From positions 13,226 through 77,225 of the forward strand of contig NZ_LT828549.1 in assembly GCF_900170035.1 (NCBI RefSeq): a DNA stretch of 64,000 bases, written 5' to 3'. This DNA comes from Desulfamplus magnetovallimortis. GTDB taxonomy: Bacteria > Desulfobacterota > Desulfobacteria > Desulfobacterales > Desulfobacteraceae. Shown here in pieces: positions 27,376-37,106 of the stretch; the stretch's first letter is position 1, and every line of letters starts with the position of its first letter. The notes below the pieces were generated by a model. That model made no database searches and was not told the origin of the DNA. It saw only the letters and a list, made by a program, of their open reading frames with translations. The position numbers and the translations under genes were made by a program.

Positions 27376-27687
27376 GTTTTCTCAAAGGCATTTTTCAATG
27401 ACAGATTGCATATCCGGATGGGGATTGCCCCTGATTTTGCAGGTTTTCCAGACAAAATGAGCATGGAAAAGCCGGATTCATGCCGGAATTTGTTGACGGG
27501 CTGTGCATTGGATAGTACAGGAAATATAGTTTTTCTATTAGCAAACAATGTGCCACTGATGGGAAAAACATTGATTTGCGGGGGCTGAAGATAAAATTCG
27601 GCTTCATATAACCAGTCGTACCACCGCCAGCCGATTAGGGCTGTGGATGTATCGTAGGCTTTTGCGGCTGACGGTGTACTCAACGTT
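27376..27687 (+). mobile_element. 309-bp gene cassette, copy 1
   Basis: It runs from one GTT (27376) to the next (27685), 309 bp, and is nearly identical to 30482-30793. It contains a 60-codon frame (27406-27588) of unknown meaning and ends in an attC-like hairpin. It is the first unit after the integrase remnant. No recognisable product is encoded. Confidence 0.7.
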
Positions 27688-27690
27688 TGG
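27607..27690 (+). other. attC-like recombination site 1
   Basis: It starts at ATAACCAGTCGTACC and ends at GTACTCAACGTTTGG. The arms ACCGCCAGCCG and CGGCTGACGGT pair with one mismatch. Compared with the 30.7-kb copy, paired positions change together, which preserves the stem. Confidence 0.65.
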
Positions 27691-27798
27691 TTTGAAATTA
27701 TAAACGGCTATAAATACTATTGATATTGCCGAGGTTTGTGAATTATACAAGTATCAATAATTTCACAGGTCAACAAAACCACAAATTAAGGTAACACA

Positions 27799-28464
27799 AT
27801 GTCTGATGTAACCAGAAGAAAATTTCTCAGTGCGGCGGCGAGCAGTACAGCCTTGGTTGTATTAAAACCATCAGGGCTTTTTGCAGCACAAAAAGAATTT
27901 GAAATATTGCCGTCACCTTCAATCGGTGGAAGTAAATCATTGATGTCTGCATTGAAAAACCTCAAATCCACACGATCATTCAGTAATAAACCATTGCCTC
28001 AACAAGTTTTGTCTGATCTTCTCTGGGCAGCTTTTGGAGTCAACCGACCGGAAACAGGAGATCGAACTGCACCTTCACCCATGAGCAGTCAAGAAATTGA
28101 AATATATGTGGTCACAGTAAATGGGCTATTTTTGTATGATGCCCGTTTTCATCAGCTGGTGCAACTTTCAACTGAAGATATCCGTAGCTTTTGTGGAACA
28201 CAAGGCTTCGTAGCGCACGCTCCACTGAATCTAATCTATGTTGCTGATTTCTCGAAATTAGGAAACAAAAATAATGACAAGAAAATGTTTTATTCAGCCG
28301 CAGATACCGGATTCATAAGCCAGAACGTGTATCTTTATTGTGTTGCTTTTGGCTTGGGAACAGTCGTGCGTGACTGGATTGATAGACCATCACTTGCAGC
28401 AAAAATTAATCTTAGAGAAGACCAGAAGATCATTCTTGCTCAAAGTGTTGGATATCCAAAATAA
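27799..28464 (+). CDS. Tat-exported nitroreductase-family protein
   Basis: The 221-residue protein has a twin-arginine signal (TRRKFLSAA, hydrophobic stretch, cleavage near LFAAQ). The mature part matches the FMN nitroreductase/SagB-type fold (LKSTRSFSNKPLPQQVLSDLLWAAFGVNRP near the start, then DTGFISQNVYLYCVAFGLGTVVRDW). These enzymes reduce substrates with NAD(P)H and FMN. An exported form is less usual. It lies in the cassette array and its own attC has been lost to the insertion that follows. Confidence 0.8.
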   Translation: MSDVTRRKFLSAAASSTALVVLKPSGLFAAQKEFEILPSPSIGGSKSLMSALKNLKSTRSFSNKPLPQQVLSDLLWAAFGVNRPETGDRTAPSPMSSQEIEIYVVTVNGLFLYDARFHQLVQLSTEDIRSFCGTQGFVAHAPLNLIYVADFSKLGNKNNDKKMFYSAADTGFISQNVYLYCVAFGLGTVVRDWIDRPSLAAKINLREDQKIILAQSVGYPK

Positions 28465-28530
28465 GAATTTTATCATGATCTTGGACAGATCAAAAGATAC
28501 GGAAAGTAGAAACACCATATATGGTAGAGA

Positions 28531-29114
28531 GCGGGGTCGGGCCATCATAACAGATCATAATCATTGAGAAATCTCTCTATTTGCCTCAATATAAAGGGCT
28601 TATATCGAACTTTTTGACACCGAAATCAGAAAATGGCACGAGTAAAAAGACATTATATTCCTGGCCAGTTGTGGCACATAACCACCGCTGTAACCAACGA
28701 GAATTTCTTTTGAAATTTGCCAAAGACAAAAGGGTATGGATTCAATGGTTGTTTGAATCCAAACGACGTTATGGGTTGACCATTTTGAATTACGTGGTGA
28801 CCTCCAACCATATTCATCTTTTGGTGGTCGATAATGGAGTCCGTGAGACCATACCGAAACCCATACAGTTGACAGCAGGACGTTGTGCCCAGGAATACAA
28901 TCTTCGAAAAAACCGCAAAGGTGCATATTGGGAATATCGTTACCATGCAGCCGCCATTGAAAGTGGGAGACACCTGAGTAATATGAGCTGAGAGAAGAAA
29001 CATACCCCTATGACTTCAATTTGTGGTCTAAAAAAGAAGATATATCCCTTGGAAATATGTACTGTTGGACTTAATTGTAAATGATTTCAAGTTATTATGG
29101 TGGCCCGACCCCGC
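28531..29114 (+). mobile_element. 584-bp REP-type element, copy 1
   Basis: It is bounded by GCGGGGTCGGGCCA and its inverse TGGCCCGACCCCGC. It contains a broken Y1 (REP-associated tyrosine) transposase frame. A second element of exactly the same length and almost identical sequence lies at 38219-38802. Confidence 0.85.
28633..28991 (+). pseudogene. REP-associated tyrosine transposase relic, copy 1
   Basis: It starts MARVKRHYIPGQLWHIT, then needs a frame change to continue HRCNQREFLLKFAKD. Downstream it keeps the HUH metal motif (SNHIHLLVV) and the region before the catalytic Tyr, then stops early (GRHLSNMS). The C-terminal third containing the catalytic Tyr is missing. It is not expected to be active. 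Confidence 0.8.
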
Positions 29115-29177
29115 AGATAAAAAAAAATTGGAGATTCCACTGAAACCGTTGAGCTCTGGAAAACAGAAGGGATAACA

Positions 29178-29651
29178 TTGAAGCCTAAAGTTTATATTGA
29201 AACATCGGTAGTAAGTTATTTAACAGCACGACCAAGTAATGACCTCCGTGCTATGGCAAGACAAAATGCTACTGCTGAGTGGTGGGATACGCAGCGTAAG
29301 AAATACGATCTTGTAATCTCTGAATTCGTTATTGCTGAAGCCAGTTTGGGAGACCCTGAAGCATCAAAACGTCGCCTTGCAGTATTGGAAAATATTATGG
29401 AACTCAAGGTGACTAATGATGTTAAAATACTTGGGAATGAGCTTTTGAAATCCGAAGCCTTACCCATAAAAGCTAAAATTGATGCCTACCATGTGGCTGT
29501 TGCAACTGTAAATGGAATTGAATACCTGCTTACATGGAATTGCACTCAAATAGCCAATGCTCATATGCGTCCAAAAATTGAATTAACTTGCAGAGCAATG
29601 GGTTATGAGCCTGCCTTAATATGTACACCAGATGAATTAATGGAGAGTTAA
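29178..29651 (+). CDS. PIN-domain toxin-like protein in a cassette
   Basis: The 157-residue protein starts at TTG with GAAGGGA upstream. PIN features: VYIETSVVSYL at the start in the acidic position, VISEFVIAEAS, KAKIDAYHVAVATVNG, and LTWNCTQIANA at the end. It is a likely RNase toxin of the VapC superfamily. A partner frame begins 2 bp after its stop. Confidence 0.75.
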   Translation: MKPKVYIETSVVSYLTARPSNDLRAMARQNATAEWWDTQRKKYDLVISEFVIAEASLGDPEASKRRLAVLENIMELKVTNDVKILGNELLKSEALPIKAKIDAYHVAVATVNGIEYLLTWNCTQIANAHMRPKIELTCRAMGYEPALICTPDELMES

Positions 29652-29653
29652 AA

Positions 29654-29896
29654 ATGTGGCAAGATCCTATAGTTGCTGAAACACGTGCATTACGAGAGCA
29701 ATACGCAAATAAATTTAATAATGATCCAGATGCTATATTTAAGGATATTATGAAAAGACAAAGTGTTCCAGGAAAGAAGTTGTTCTCTTTTCCCGCAAGA
29801 ACAAAAATTATAGTACATAATGTTGCACAACAAGGCACTCCAGGGGACGCTGAGAACGGGAGCGGTTCCCGCGAAAGCTGTGGGCGGCACACCTGA
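29654..29896 (+). CDS. Probable antitoxin partner of the PIN protein, 3' end altered
   Basis: The 80-residue frame starts MWQDPIVAETRALREQYANK, then FNNDPDAIFKDI. Small proteins with this start commonly follow PIN-domain genes. After about residue 56 (VAQQGTPGD) the frame reads into the attC-like site, so the tail is encoded by the recombination site and is not conserved protein. Confidence 0.6.
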   Translation: MWQDPIVAETRALREQYANKFNNDPDAIFKDIMKRQSVPGKKLFSFPARTKIIVHNVAQQGTPGDAENGSGSRESCGRHT

Positions 29897-29912
29897 GCTT
29901 GCCGTGGTACCG
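29823..29912 (+). other. attC-like recombination site 2 (right end disrupted)
   Basis: The left half (CACAACAAGGCACTCCAGGG) and the tail (CACCTGAGCTTGCCGTGG) match the layout of attC sites. The terminal GTT-containing box is replaced where an IS91-type relic begins. Confidence 0.5.
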
Positions 29913-30413
29913 TACTTTCATTGTGTGTTCACACTTCCCAACCGGATTTTTCCTTTTTGTCTTTTCAATCAGAAGGTGGTGTACGATCTGTTGTTCAGAA
30001 GCGTTGCAGACACCCTGCTAGCATTTGGACATGAGCCAAAATGGGCTGGAGGAAAAATCGGTTTTTCATGGTGCTTCACACCTGGGGTCAGCAGCCCTGT
30101 GCATCCTCATATTCATTGCGTGATCCCCGGCGGAGCCTATGATGAAGCCACCGGAGAGTGGATTCATCACAAGTATGAGCGCAACAATTTTCTCTATCCG
30201 GTCAAGGCACTGTCCAGGGTTTTCCGTGGTAAATTCATTTCCGGGCTGGAAGATGCCTTTTGCCGGGGCGAGTTGAACTTTCCGGAAGAGCTGGCCTCCA
30301 TGGACGGGTGCGGTAACATCCTCAATGGAGATGCCGAAGAGTTCATTGAAATCAGAAGGGAAAGGCAGCAAAATTACGTCAGGAAAACTGTGGAGGTGAT
30401 GAATTCATCATGA
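29893..30413 (+). pseudogene. IS91-family transposase fragment
   Basis: The frame reads VPYFHCVFTLPNRIFPF, YDLLFRSVADTLLAFG, then HPHIHCVIPGG, as in Y2 rolling-circle transposases of IS91 type. Around 30060-30100 the frame gives SWCFTPGVSSP, while the +1 frame gives the expected MVLHTWGQQP. Two compensating frameshifts are therefore present. The N-terminal zinc domain and the C-terminal catalytic tyrosines are absent. Confidence 0.75.
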
Positions 30414-30481
30414 TTGGACAGCCATCAGTCATGTACAATCCCGGAGCATCTTCACGATGTCGTGAAAGTGAATGGGGTGGT

Positions 30482-30793
30482 GTTAGTTCAAAGGCAATTT
30501 TCAATGAGAGAAAGCATATCCGGATGGGGATTGCCCCTGATTTTGCAGGTTTTCCGGACAAAATGAGCATGGAAAAGCCGAATTCATGCCGGAATTTGTT
30601 GACGGGCTGTGCATTGGATAGTACAGGAAATATAGTTTTTCTATTAGCAAACAATGTGCCACTGATGGGAAAAACATTGATTTGCGGGGGCTGAAGATAA
30701 AATTCGGCTTCATATAACAAATCGTACCACAGTCAGCCGATTAGGGCTGTGGATGTATCCCAGGCTTTTGCGGCTGACTGTGTACTCAACGTT
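30482..30793 (+). mobile_element. 309-bp gene cassette, copy 2
   Basis: It matches the cassette at 27376-27687 in length, content and GTT-to-GTT boundaries, with scattered substitutions. The contained frame differs by one synonymous change and one Asp-to-Asn change in the region compared. A 16-bp tail (CTGTGTACTCAACGTT) is duplicated after it. Confidence 0.7.
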
Positions 30794-30812
30794 CTGTGTA
30801 CTCAACGTTAGC
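30712..30812 (+). other. attC-like recombination site 3
   Basis: The arms CACAGTCAGCCG and CGGCTGACTGTG pair perfectly. Relative to site 1 both arms carry matching substitutions. The site ends with two GTT boxes (30791, 30807) because of the short duplication. Confidence 0.65.
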
Positions 30813-30838
30813 TGTATCAGGTTGTCAAAGGAAGGCAA

Positions 30839-31495
30839 ATGTTTAAGAACCAGGTTATCGAAAGAATAACAAAAGAGTTTGGAAGCCCAGCTAGAGAAAC
30901 TGTGAAAGTTACAGCTTGGGATGTAGGGGAAGACCTGGGTGTGGTGGTACAAACAGACCAGCCAAACAAAGAAAATCAGGCATTTGTATGGTTACCGTAC
31001 CCGCCAGATTCAGAATCCTTACCAGAAATCGCCCTTGAGTATGCCGCTGAATCAGGTCGCCACAGCAACACATACCCATCACCAGGCCTTGAAAGGGGAA
31101 GACCCGCATTAAAACTGATCGTAACCAGTGATGAAGAACTCGATGATTTAATAAGTTATATAAAGGCATTCAAAACCTTTGGCCCACTTCCAGAGTTTAA
31201 AGCTATCCCTTCTCCTGAAGAATCAACGGAGCCCGTTTCAGAAGATAGTTTGATTCGTGTCGATATAGCGGCTATGCCAAAACCTAAGCCGAAAAAACCT
31301 AGGAGGGAAGCCATACCTCGCGCAGTCCAAAGAGAGGTTTGGCAAAGAGATGGTGGTCAGTGCGTCGAATGTAATTCAAAAGCAAAGCTATGTTTCGACC
31401 ATATAGTGCCTTTTTCAAAAGGCGGAAGTAACACCGTCCGAAACCTTCAGCTGCTTTGTGAACGCTGTAACCTATCGAAAGGGAACAGAATCTAA
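30839..31495 (+). CDS. HNH endonuclease-domain protein in a cassette
   Basis: The protein has 218 residues. The C-terminal HNH domain has the zinc cysteines CVEC and CERC and the catalytic run CFDHIVPFSKGG followed by N and LCERCNLSKG. The N-terminal 130 residues are not recognised; a Pro/Lys linker (PKPKPKKPRR) joins the two parts. AAAGGAAGG precedes the ATG. Cassette-borne HNH proteins are often of unknown target. An attC-like site follows at once. Confidence 0.8.
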   Translation: MFKNQVIERITKEFGSPARETVKVTAWDVGEDLGVVVQTDQPNKENQAFVWLPYPPDSESLPEIALEYAAESGRHSNTYPSPGLERGRPALKLIVTSDEELDDLISYIKAFKTFGPLPEFKAIPSPEESTEPVSEDSLIRVDIAAMPKPKPKKPRREAIPRAVQREVWQRDGGQCVECNSKAKLCFDHIVPFSKGGSNTVRNLQLLCERCNLSKGNRI

Positions 31496-31497
31496 AC

Positions 31498-31570
31498 AAC
31501 TAACCAGGCGCTGCACCGGACGGCAATTCCGCTAAGCTCCATTGCCGCCGGTGAGCTTTCCGTTAGCCTG
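31498..31570 (+). other. attC-like recombination site 4
   Basis: CTAACCAGGCGCTGCA at the left and GAGCTTTCCGTTAGCC at the right are standard attC boxes. The arms CCGGACGGCAAT and ATTGCCGCCGG pair with a single bulge. It sits 3 bp after the HNH gene stop. This is the clearest attC in the window. Confidence 0.8.
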
Positions 31571-31702
31571 CTTAATCTATTGAATTAACAGATTTATCTT
31601 TAATATCATTCTGTTAATCCTGTATAAGCTGCAATTTTTAAGCTCAGTTTTTTGTTTTAATCTTGAGTTTTTAATATAAATCCCACATTGAGCAGGTGAT
31701 TT

Positions 31703-31775
31703 TTACCGTGAAAATGGATACACAAATTTTCATATTCGGGGGTGGCTGAGTCACAGCCATTCCGTTTATAAAAAA
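31703..31775 (+). repeat. Structured repeat family B, copy 2
   Basis: TTTACCGTGAAAATGG...ATTTTCAT forms hairpin 1 (TGAAAAT with ATTTTCA). GGGGGTGGCTG...CAGCCATTCC forms hairpin 2. Both stems vary in a paired manner between copies. Confidence 0.75.
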
Positions 31776-31825
31776 ATGATTTACAATCTCACTGTCTTTA
31801 AACCACTACAGAGAAAGCGATAAAG

Positions 31826-33463
31826 ATGAAGATGGAATTAGAAATAAGTCGATTAGATCACTATGGTATCGTTGCCGGTGTTATCAAAGATCTGAAGCTG
31901 GTAGAACAAATAGATAACCTGCTGGGAGTCCATGAACAGTCGGAGATCAGCCATGGAGAAGCCATTGCCGGTATGATTCTCAATGGTCTTGGTTTTACAG
32001 ACCGACCGATTTCCTTAACCCCTCAATTTTTTGAAAACAAACCGCTGGAGCTACTATTTCGTCCGGGAGTTCGGGCGGAACATTTCAATCGTTTTAAACT
32101 TGGGCGTACTCTGGACAGCGTTCATGCTTATGGGTGTGAAGCACTATTTGGTCTCCTTGCTGCATCAGTGTGTCGTCAGGAACAAGTAGATTGTAGTTTT
32201 GGGTGCGAGGACACGACGAGTTTTTCCACTACCGGTGAACATTTGCCTGATGAAGATATTGGGGCGATCACGATCACCCATGGATATTCCAAAGATCACA
32301 GGCCTGATTTGAAACAAGTCGTCCTGGAGCTGATGGTTTCTCAAGATGGGGGAATTCCACTTTTAATGAAATGCTGGAGTGGCAATGCTGATGATAATAG
32401 TATTTTCCAGCATCGAGCCAAAGAGCTGATAGAAGCCTGGAAGGATGCGGAAAATCCACGATACCTTATTATGGATTCAAAGGGCTATACCCAAAACAAT
32501 GCTATCAATTTGAAATCGTTGAATTTTATCACTCGAATTCCAGAGACAAATGCCCCTGCCAAGGCAACCATTAGTGATGCTTTGAATCAGGATAACTGGG
32601 TAATTTGGGATGAAAATAGAAAATACACCTGTTTTGAAATAGAGCATTATGGCATTGGGCAACGCTGGATTGTTGTTTTTTCAAAAGCCGCTTTGAATCG
32701 TTCTGAAAACACCGTGGAAAAAGCCAGTATCAAAGAAAAAACCAAGATTGACAAGGCTCTCTATCATTTACACGCACAACGCTTTAAAAGTGAGACAGAA
32801 GCCCTTGAGGCTCTGAAAAAAATATGTAAACCGTGGAAATATTACGTTCTGCAAGAGGTTGAAATTGAAGAACACAAAAAGTATTTGAGTACAGGCAGAC
32901 CTGCTAAAAACAGTCCATTTGAACTTGAGTATATGATTAAGTGTAAAGTAGAGAAAGATTTGGAACGAATCGATAAAATCATAAAAGAAAAGGCCTGTTT
33001 TATAATTGGTAGCAATATTCCACAAACTGAATTAGACGATCTTGAAGTGCTTCAAGGCTATCAAGGGCAGGATCATGTTGAGAAAGGTTTCGGATTTATA
33101 AAAAGCCCGTTATGTTTTGCCTCATCATTTTTTCTGGAAAAAGCAAGCAGAATCGAAGCTTTGATAATGGTAATGACTTTAGCTCTACTTGTTTACACAA
33201 CTGCACAGAGGCGCTTGAGAACAGCATTGGATCACGTGGATGAAACTATTCCCAATCAGATTAAGCAGCCCAGCAAGCGTCCTACTATGAGATGGATTTT
33301 TCAACTTTTGGAGGGGATCAATCATGTTGTGATAAGGGAGGGGAAGCAGATTAAAGTAATGTTAGAAGGCCTCAATGAGTTACGCAGAAGAATATTATCA
33401 TTATTAGGGACTTCTGTTGCAGCAATATATCAAGTAAAGCCTCGAGTTGAGATGGCTTTGTAA
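31826..33463 (+). CDS. IS1634-family transposase
   Basis: This 545-residue DDE transposase has the N-terminal domain typical of the family (LEISRLDHYGIVAGVIKDL). The catalytic core includes CEDTTSFSTTG, LIMDSKGYTQNN and YQGQDHVEKGFGFIKSP, and the RNase H-like fold is long and intact. It has no frameshift, so the element may still be active. Confidence 0.9.
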   Translation: MKMELEISRLDHYGIVAGVIKDLKLVEQIDNLLGVHEQSEISHGEAIAGMILNGLGFTDRPISLTPQFFENKPLELLFRPGVRAEHFNRFKLGRTLDSVHAYGCEALFGLLAASVCRQEQVDCSFGCEDTTSFSTTGEHLPDEDIGAITITHGYSKDHRPDLKQVVLELMVSQDGGIPLLMKCWSGNADDNSIFQHRAKELIEAWKDAENPRYLIMDSKGYTQNNAINLKSLNFITRIPETNAPAKATISDALNQDNWVIWDENRKYTCFEIEHYGIGQRWIVVFSKAALNRSENTVEKASIKEKTKIDKALYHLHAQRFKSETEALEALKKICKPWKYYVLQEVEIEEHKKYLSTGRPAKNSPFELEYMIKCKVEKDLERIDKIIKEKACFIIGSNIPQTELDDLEVLQGYQGQDHVEKGFGFIKSPLCFASSFFLEKASRIEALIMVMTLALLVYTTAQRRLRTALDHVDETIPNQIKQPSKRPTMRWIFQLLEGINHVVIREGKQIKVMLEGLNELRRRILSLLGTSVAAIYQVKPRVEMAL

Positions 33464-33823
33464 AGAGTTAATGGCTCTTTGTGGCTATTTGATTACAAAA
33501 GTTAATCAACGAATCTTGAAAATAAAAAATTATCATTTTTTTAAATTTTAAATGGTTATGATTGAAGAATGCCTGTTTGATTGAGATACATAAGATAGTC
33601 GAAATTTAATTTTAAAAAGGTTATTTATATTCAAATGTATTATCAAAAGAAATTAACGAACAATTCAGAAAAAGGATGAGGCTACCTGCTCAATATAGGT
33701 AAATGATGTTCTATCAAAATATATCATTTGATTTGAAAAGCAGAACAACGTTAATAACTTACGAAGTCTGATTTTTTAGTTTGAGATCAGCCTTCCAAAA
33801 ATATAAAGAAAGTATGGTGATAT

Positions 33824-34132
33824 ATGTTGAATTTAAAACTGAATATTCAGCCCCAGACTGAAAAAAGATTGAAAAGAATTCTGACATACACCCAGGATGA
33901 GGAAATATTTGTTCAGAATATTATTGAATATCAGATTAAGGAATTACAGAAAGGTATAATGAATCTCCGATTGGATATGAAAGAGTTCGAAGAAAAATAC
34001 AGAATGTCATCTGACGAATTTTATCATAAATTTGAGCAGGGCATATCTGGAGATGACGAAGATTTTATTGTGTGGTCGGGAATCTATGAAATGTTCTGTG
34101 AAAATGAGAAAAAACTCAGTGAACTGATATGA
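33824..34132 (+). CDS. Probable TumA-like antitoxin
   Basis: The 102-residue protein is mostly helical (RLKRILTYTQDEEIFVQNII, then KEFEEKYRMSSDEFYHKFEQG). Its stop overlaps the start of the next gene by 4 bp. Identification rests mainly on that partner, a TumE/DUF6516-type toxin. It is carried in the cassette array, where such modules are common. Confidence 0.65.
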   Translation: MLNLKLNIQPQTEKRLKRILTYTQDEEIFVQNIIEYQIKELQKGIMNLRLDMKEFEEKYRMSSDEFYHKFEQGISGDDEDFIVWSGIYEMFCENEKKLSELI

Positions 34133-34497
34133 TCGAAAAATATTTTTTACAGCTTGAGCATATTATTCAGCAATTTTCGAATATTCGATCTCTTACTCTG
34201 AAGAAAAAGATTTATAATACCAGGCAGGGGTATATTACAGGATCAGTCATCTTTGAAAACGGTTATAGACTGGATTTTACAGAAGTCAGAAATACCGATT
34301 TAAAATCCAAAATAAAGTACCGTTATCAGTATATGAACGAATTAATGGAACAAATTTTCCGCTATGATAATGCTCCTCATCATTCCAATATTAATACTTT
34401 TCCTCACCATAAACATGAAAAAGAAGAGATTAAAGAGAGTGGTGAACCTACACTTTCTGACGTACTTACTGAGATTGCCGGAATTCAACGAAAATAG
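34129..34497 (+). CDS. TumE/DUF6516-family toxin
   Basis: The 122-residue protein has the family hallmark FRYDNAPHHSNINTFPHHKH. The preceding beta region (SVIFENGYRLDFTEVRNTD) also fits. It is the toxin half of a TumA-TumE-type pair. Translation is coupled to the upstream frame. An attC-like site starts 14 bp after its stop. Confidence 0.8.
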   Translation: MIEKYFLQLEHIIQQFSNIRSLTLKKKIYNTRQGYITGSVIFENGYRLDFTEVRNTDLKSKIKYRYQYMNELMEQIFRYDNAPHHSNINTFPHHKHEKEEIKESGEPTLSDVLTEIAGIQRK

Positions 34498-34510
34498 CAA
34501 AATACAGCAG

Positions 34511-34593
34511 GCTAACCCGGCGCTGAACTCGGACGCAAAAGGGTTCCGGTCGCTAGCGCTCCCTCCAACCTTTTGCGCCGGTTAGCTTAGCGT
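34511..34593 (+). other. attC-like recombination site 5, interrupted by a group II intron
   Basis: GCTAACCCGGCGCTGAACTC starts the site. The arms GGACGCAAAAGG and CCTTTTGCGCC pair. GTTAGCTTAGCGT closes it. The next bases are GTGCGAC, a typical 5' end of a group II intron, placed where the rest of the GTT box should be. Confidence 0.7.
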
Positions 34594-35192
34594 GTGCGAC
34601 ACGAAGTCGCATAAATATTTGTTATACTTGAATAACTTCATGATATAACCTGATGTTCTGCCATCAGTATCCTACCCACTGAATAAAGAGCGTGGGGACA
34701 GAGGAAGCCTCATCTTCGGATGGTCACCAAACCGTGAGGGGCGGTGGCGACTGCGAGCACCAATGCGGTCGGGAGCCAGGATTGAGTGATATGGCTAACA
34801 TATGTGAATCACTGATAAAGATCGTCAGCTAAAACAGACAAAAGGTGCTGATATGCCTGAACCAAAATGGTAAGCGGTCAGGTTCGGGACGTGCGCTTTG
34901 TCCCGACGCAGATGTAGTACCGTCGGTCGAAAAGTGGAGCCTAAGTCACTTGTAAGGTATTTATGCGGAACGTGGTAAGCCCGATTGTCTCCATATCTTA
35001 ATAGATGTGGAAACCGAACCGTAAGGGGAGGCCATGGGCAAGCGGGTATGGGATTTCGGAGGAAGCGAATGCCATGCTGTAATGGTGTGGATATGGGTTC
35101 AAACTTTGCCCAAACCTGAAAGGGTGCAGACTTCCGGATGGTCTTTCATCACAAGATAGCCTGAGAACGGCACAGAAACAGGAAATCGTAGA

Positions 35193-35744
35193 TTGGGAAC
35201 AGCCATGAAAGCTGTTGGCGCGAGCCTGAGTAATTCGATGGAAATAGAATGGCACACCATCAACTGGAATTGTGCCCATCGAAACGTGCGTCGCCTACAG
35301 GTGCGTATTGTGAAGGCTTTTAAGGAAGGGAAGCACAGGCTTGTCAGAGCCTTGCAATATATCCTGACCTGTTCGCTTGGCGGCCGTGCCCTGGCAGTCA
35401 GGCGTATAACAGAAAACAAAGGCAAAAGAACAGCGGGTATTGACGGAGAACTTTGGAATACCCCAAAACAGAAAACAGAAGCGGTTCAAGAATTAAGAAA
35501 GAAAGGATACAAAGTAAACCCACTCAGAAGAATTTATATTCCAAAGAGCAATGGTAAAAGAAGGCCGCTTGGGATACCGACCATGAAAGATAGAGCCATG
35601 CAGGCACTATGGAAATTAGCGGTAGATCCCATAGCCGAAATGGAAGCAGATCCCAATTCTTATGGTTTCAGGGAATGCCGAAGTACAGCAGATGCAATGG
35701 AGCAATGCTTTATATGTCTGGGTCGTACAACATCGGCACAATGA
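35193..35744 (+). pseudogene. Group II intron reverse transcriptase, N-terminal fragment
   Basis: The 183-residue fragment (WHTINWNCAHRNVRRLQVRI, NKGKRTAGIDG, YIPKSNGKRRPLGIPTMKDR) covers RT motifs 0-2. It ends before the YADD motif. The DNA then switches to the leader of a related intron. Confidence 0.85.
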
Positions 35745-36056
35745 TGGTAAGGGGTATGGTTGTGATGCTCGGGTTTCATCATACGTGATCTAAAATTCCC
35801 CCGGCGGATAGACGGACGCTAACCCATCGTGTAATATCAGTGGAACAGGGTAAGCCCAATTGTCTCCATTTAAGTATGGAAAGCAAGCCGCAAGGTGAGC
35901 CCATAGGCAAGTGGGTAAAGGAGGTCGGAGAAAGCAAATGCCGTTATGTAATGTAGCGTATAGAGGGTTATCCCTTATCACGAAAGTGAGCAGACTTCCG
36001 GCAGGTGTTGAATCACGGGAAATGTTTGGATGATTGTATCTTAATGGTGAGGATAG

Positions 36057-37106
36057 ATGATGACTGCTATAGCCATTGACGGCCTTAAGAACTTTGATTT
36101 TGCGTGGAAATCCATTAACTGGAAAGCTATGCAAAACAATGTAAATCGTTTACAGGCACGTATCGTGAAGGCAGTAAAGGAAGGGAGCAAGGAAAAAGTT
36201 CGCAGCCTGCAACGTCTGTTATCCATGTCATTTTCAGCTAAAGTATTAGCAGTAAAACGGGTATCAGAAAACAAGGGTAAGCGGACACCAGGTGTCGATA
36301 ATCGACTACTTGACTCGGCAAAGAAGAAACTGCATCAGGTTTTAACTTTAAACCGTGCAGGGTATCACTCCCAGCCATTAAAACGAGTATATATCCCCAA
36401 AAAGAGCGGAAAGAAAAGGCCGCTGGGCATTCCTGTCATGAAAGACAGATCGGAGCAAGCCCTGGAATTACAAGGACTTGACCCTGTGTCAGAATGCAAG
36501 GCAGATTGTCACTCTTATGGATTCCGTAAAATGAGATCCACTCAAGACGCCATGGGAGCCTGTTATAACGCTTTAAGGCGTAAAGGCAGTGCAGACTGGG
36601 TACTTGAGGGGGATATTAAAAGTTGCTTTGATTGTATCTCCCATGAATGGATGCTTGATAACATCCCGATGCACAAACAAAAACTCAAAATATGGCTGAA
36701 ATCCGGTTATCTTGAAAGGGGAATGTTTCATCCCACAAAGGAAGGTACTCCGCAAGGTGGTATTATTTCACCTGTACTGGCCAATATGGCACTTGATGGA
36801 ATGGAGGAATTGCTGAAACGCAACTTCAGGAGACAAGAGAAAATCCATATGGTTAGATATGCGGATGACTTTGTAATAACCGGAAACTCCAAAGAACTGC
36901 TTCAATACGCTGTAAAACCTCTATTGGTGCGATTCCTTAAGGAAAGAGGATTGACTTTGTCAGCAGAAAAGACCCTGATTACTCATATTGACGAGGGATT
37001 TGATTTACCGTCATGTGGTCAGTTCAGAAGTATTTGGTAAGATTGATCATGCAATATGGAATTTTACATGGCGTTGGAGTCGCAGAAGGCATCCCAATTT
37101 AGGAGG
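36057..37106 (+). pseudogene. Group II intron reverse transcriptase-maturase, broken
   Basis: The first 327 codons include YIPKKSGKKRPLGIPVMKDR, EGTPQGGIISPVLANM and the catalytic VRYADDFVITG. The frame stops at 37040 after FDLPSCGQFRSIW. The maturase (X) domain signature FTWRWSRRRHPN appears in another frame at about 37060-37100. A deletion of roughly 100 codons and a frameshift are needed to join the parts. Confidence 0.85.

Larger units (their letters stand above)
31686..33695 (+). mobile_element. IS1634-family insertion sequence
   Basis: It contains one intact transposase gene. TTGAGCAGGT at 31688 and its inverse ACCTGCTCAA at 33684 are candidate inverted ends, giving about 2.0 kb. The ends are tentative because the similarity is short and no target duplication was identified. 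A structured family B repeat lies between the left end and the gene. The 33464-33683 stretch holds no gene. Confidence 0.55.
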
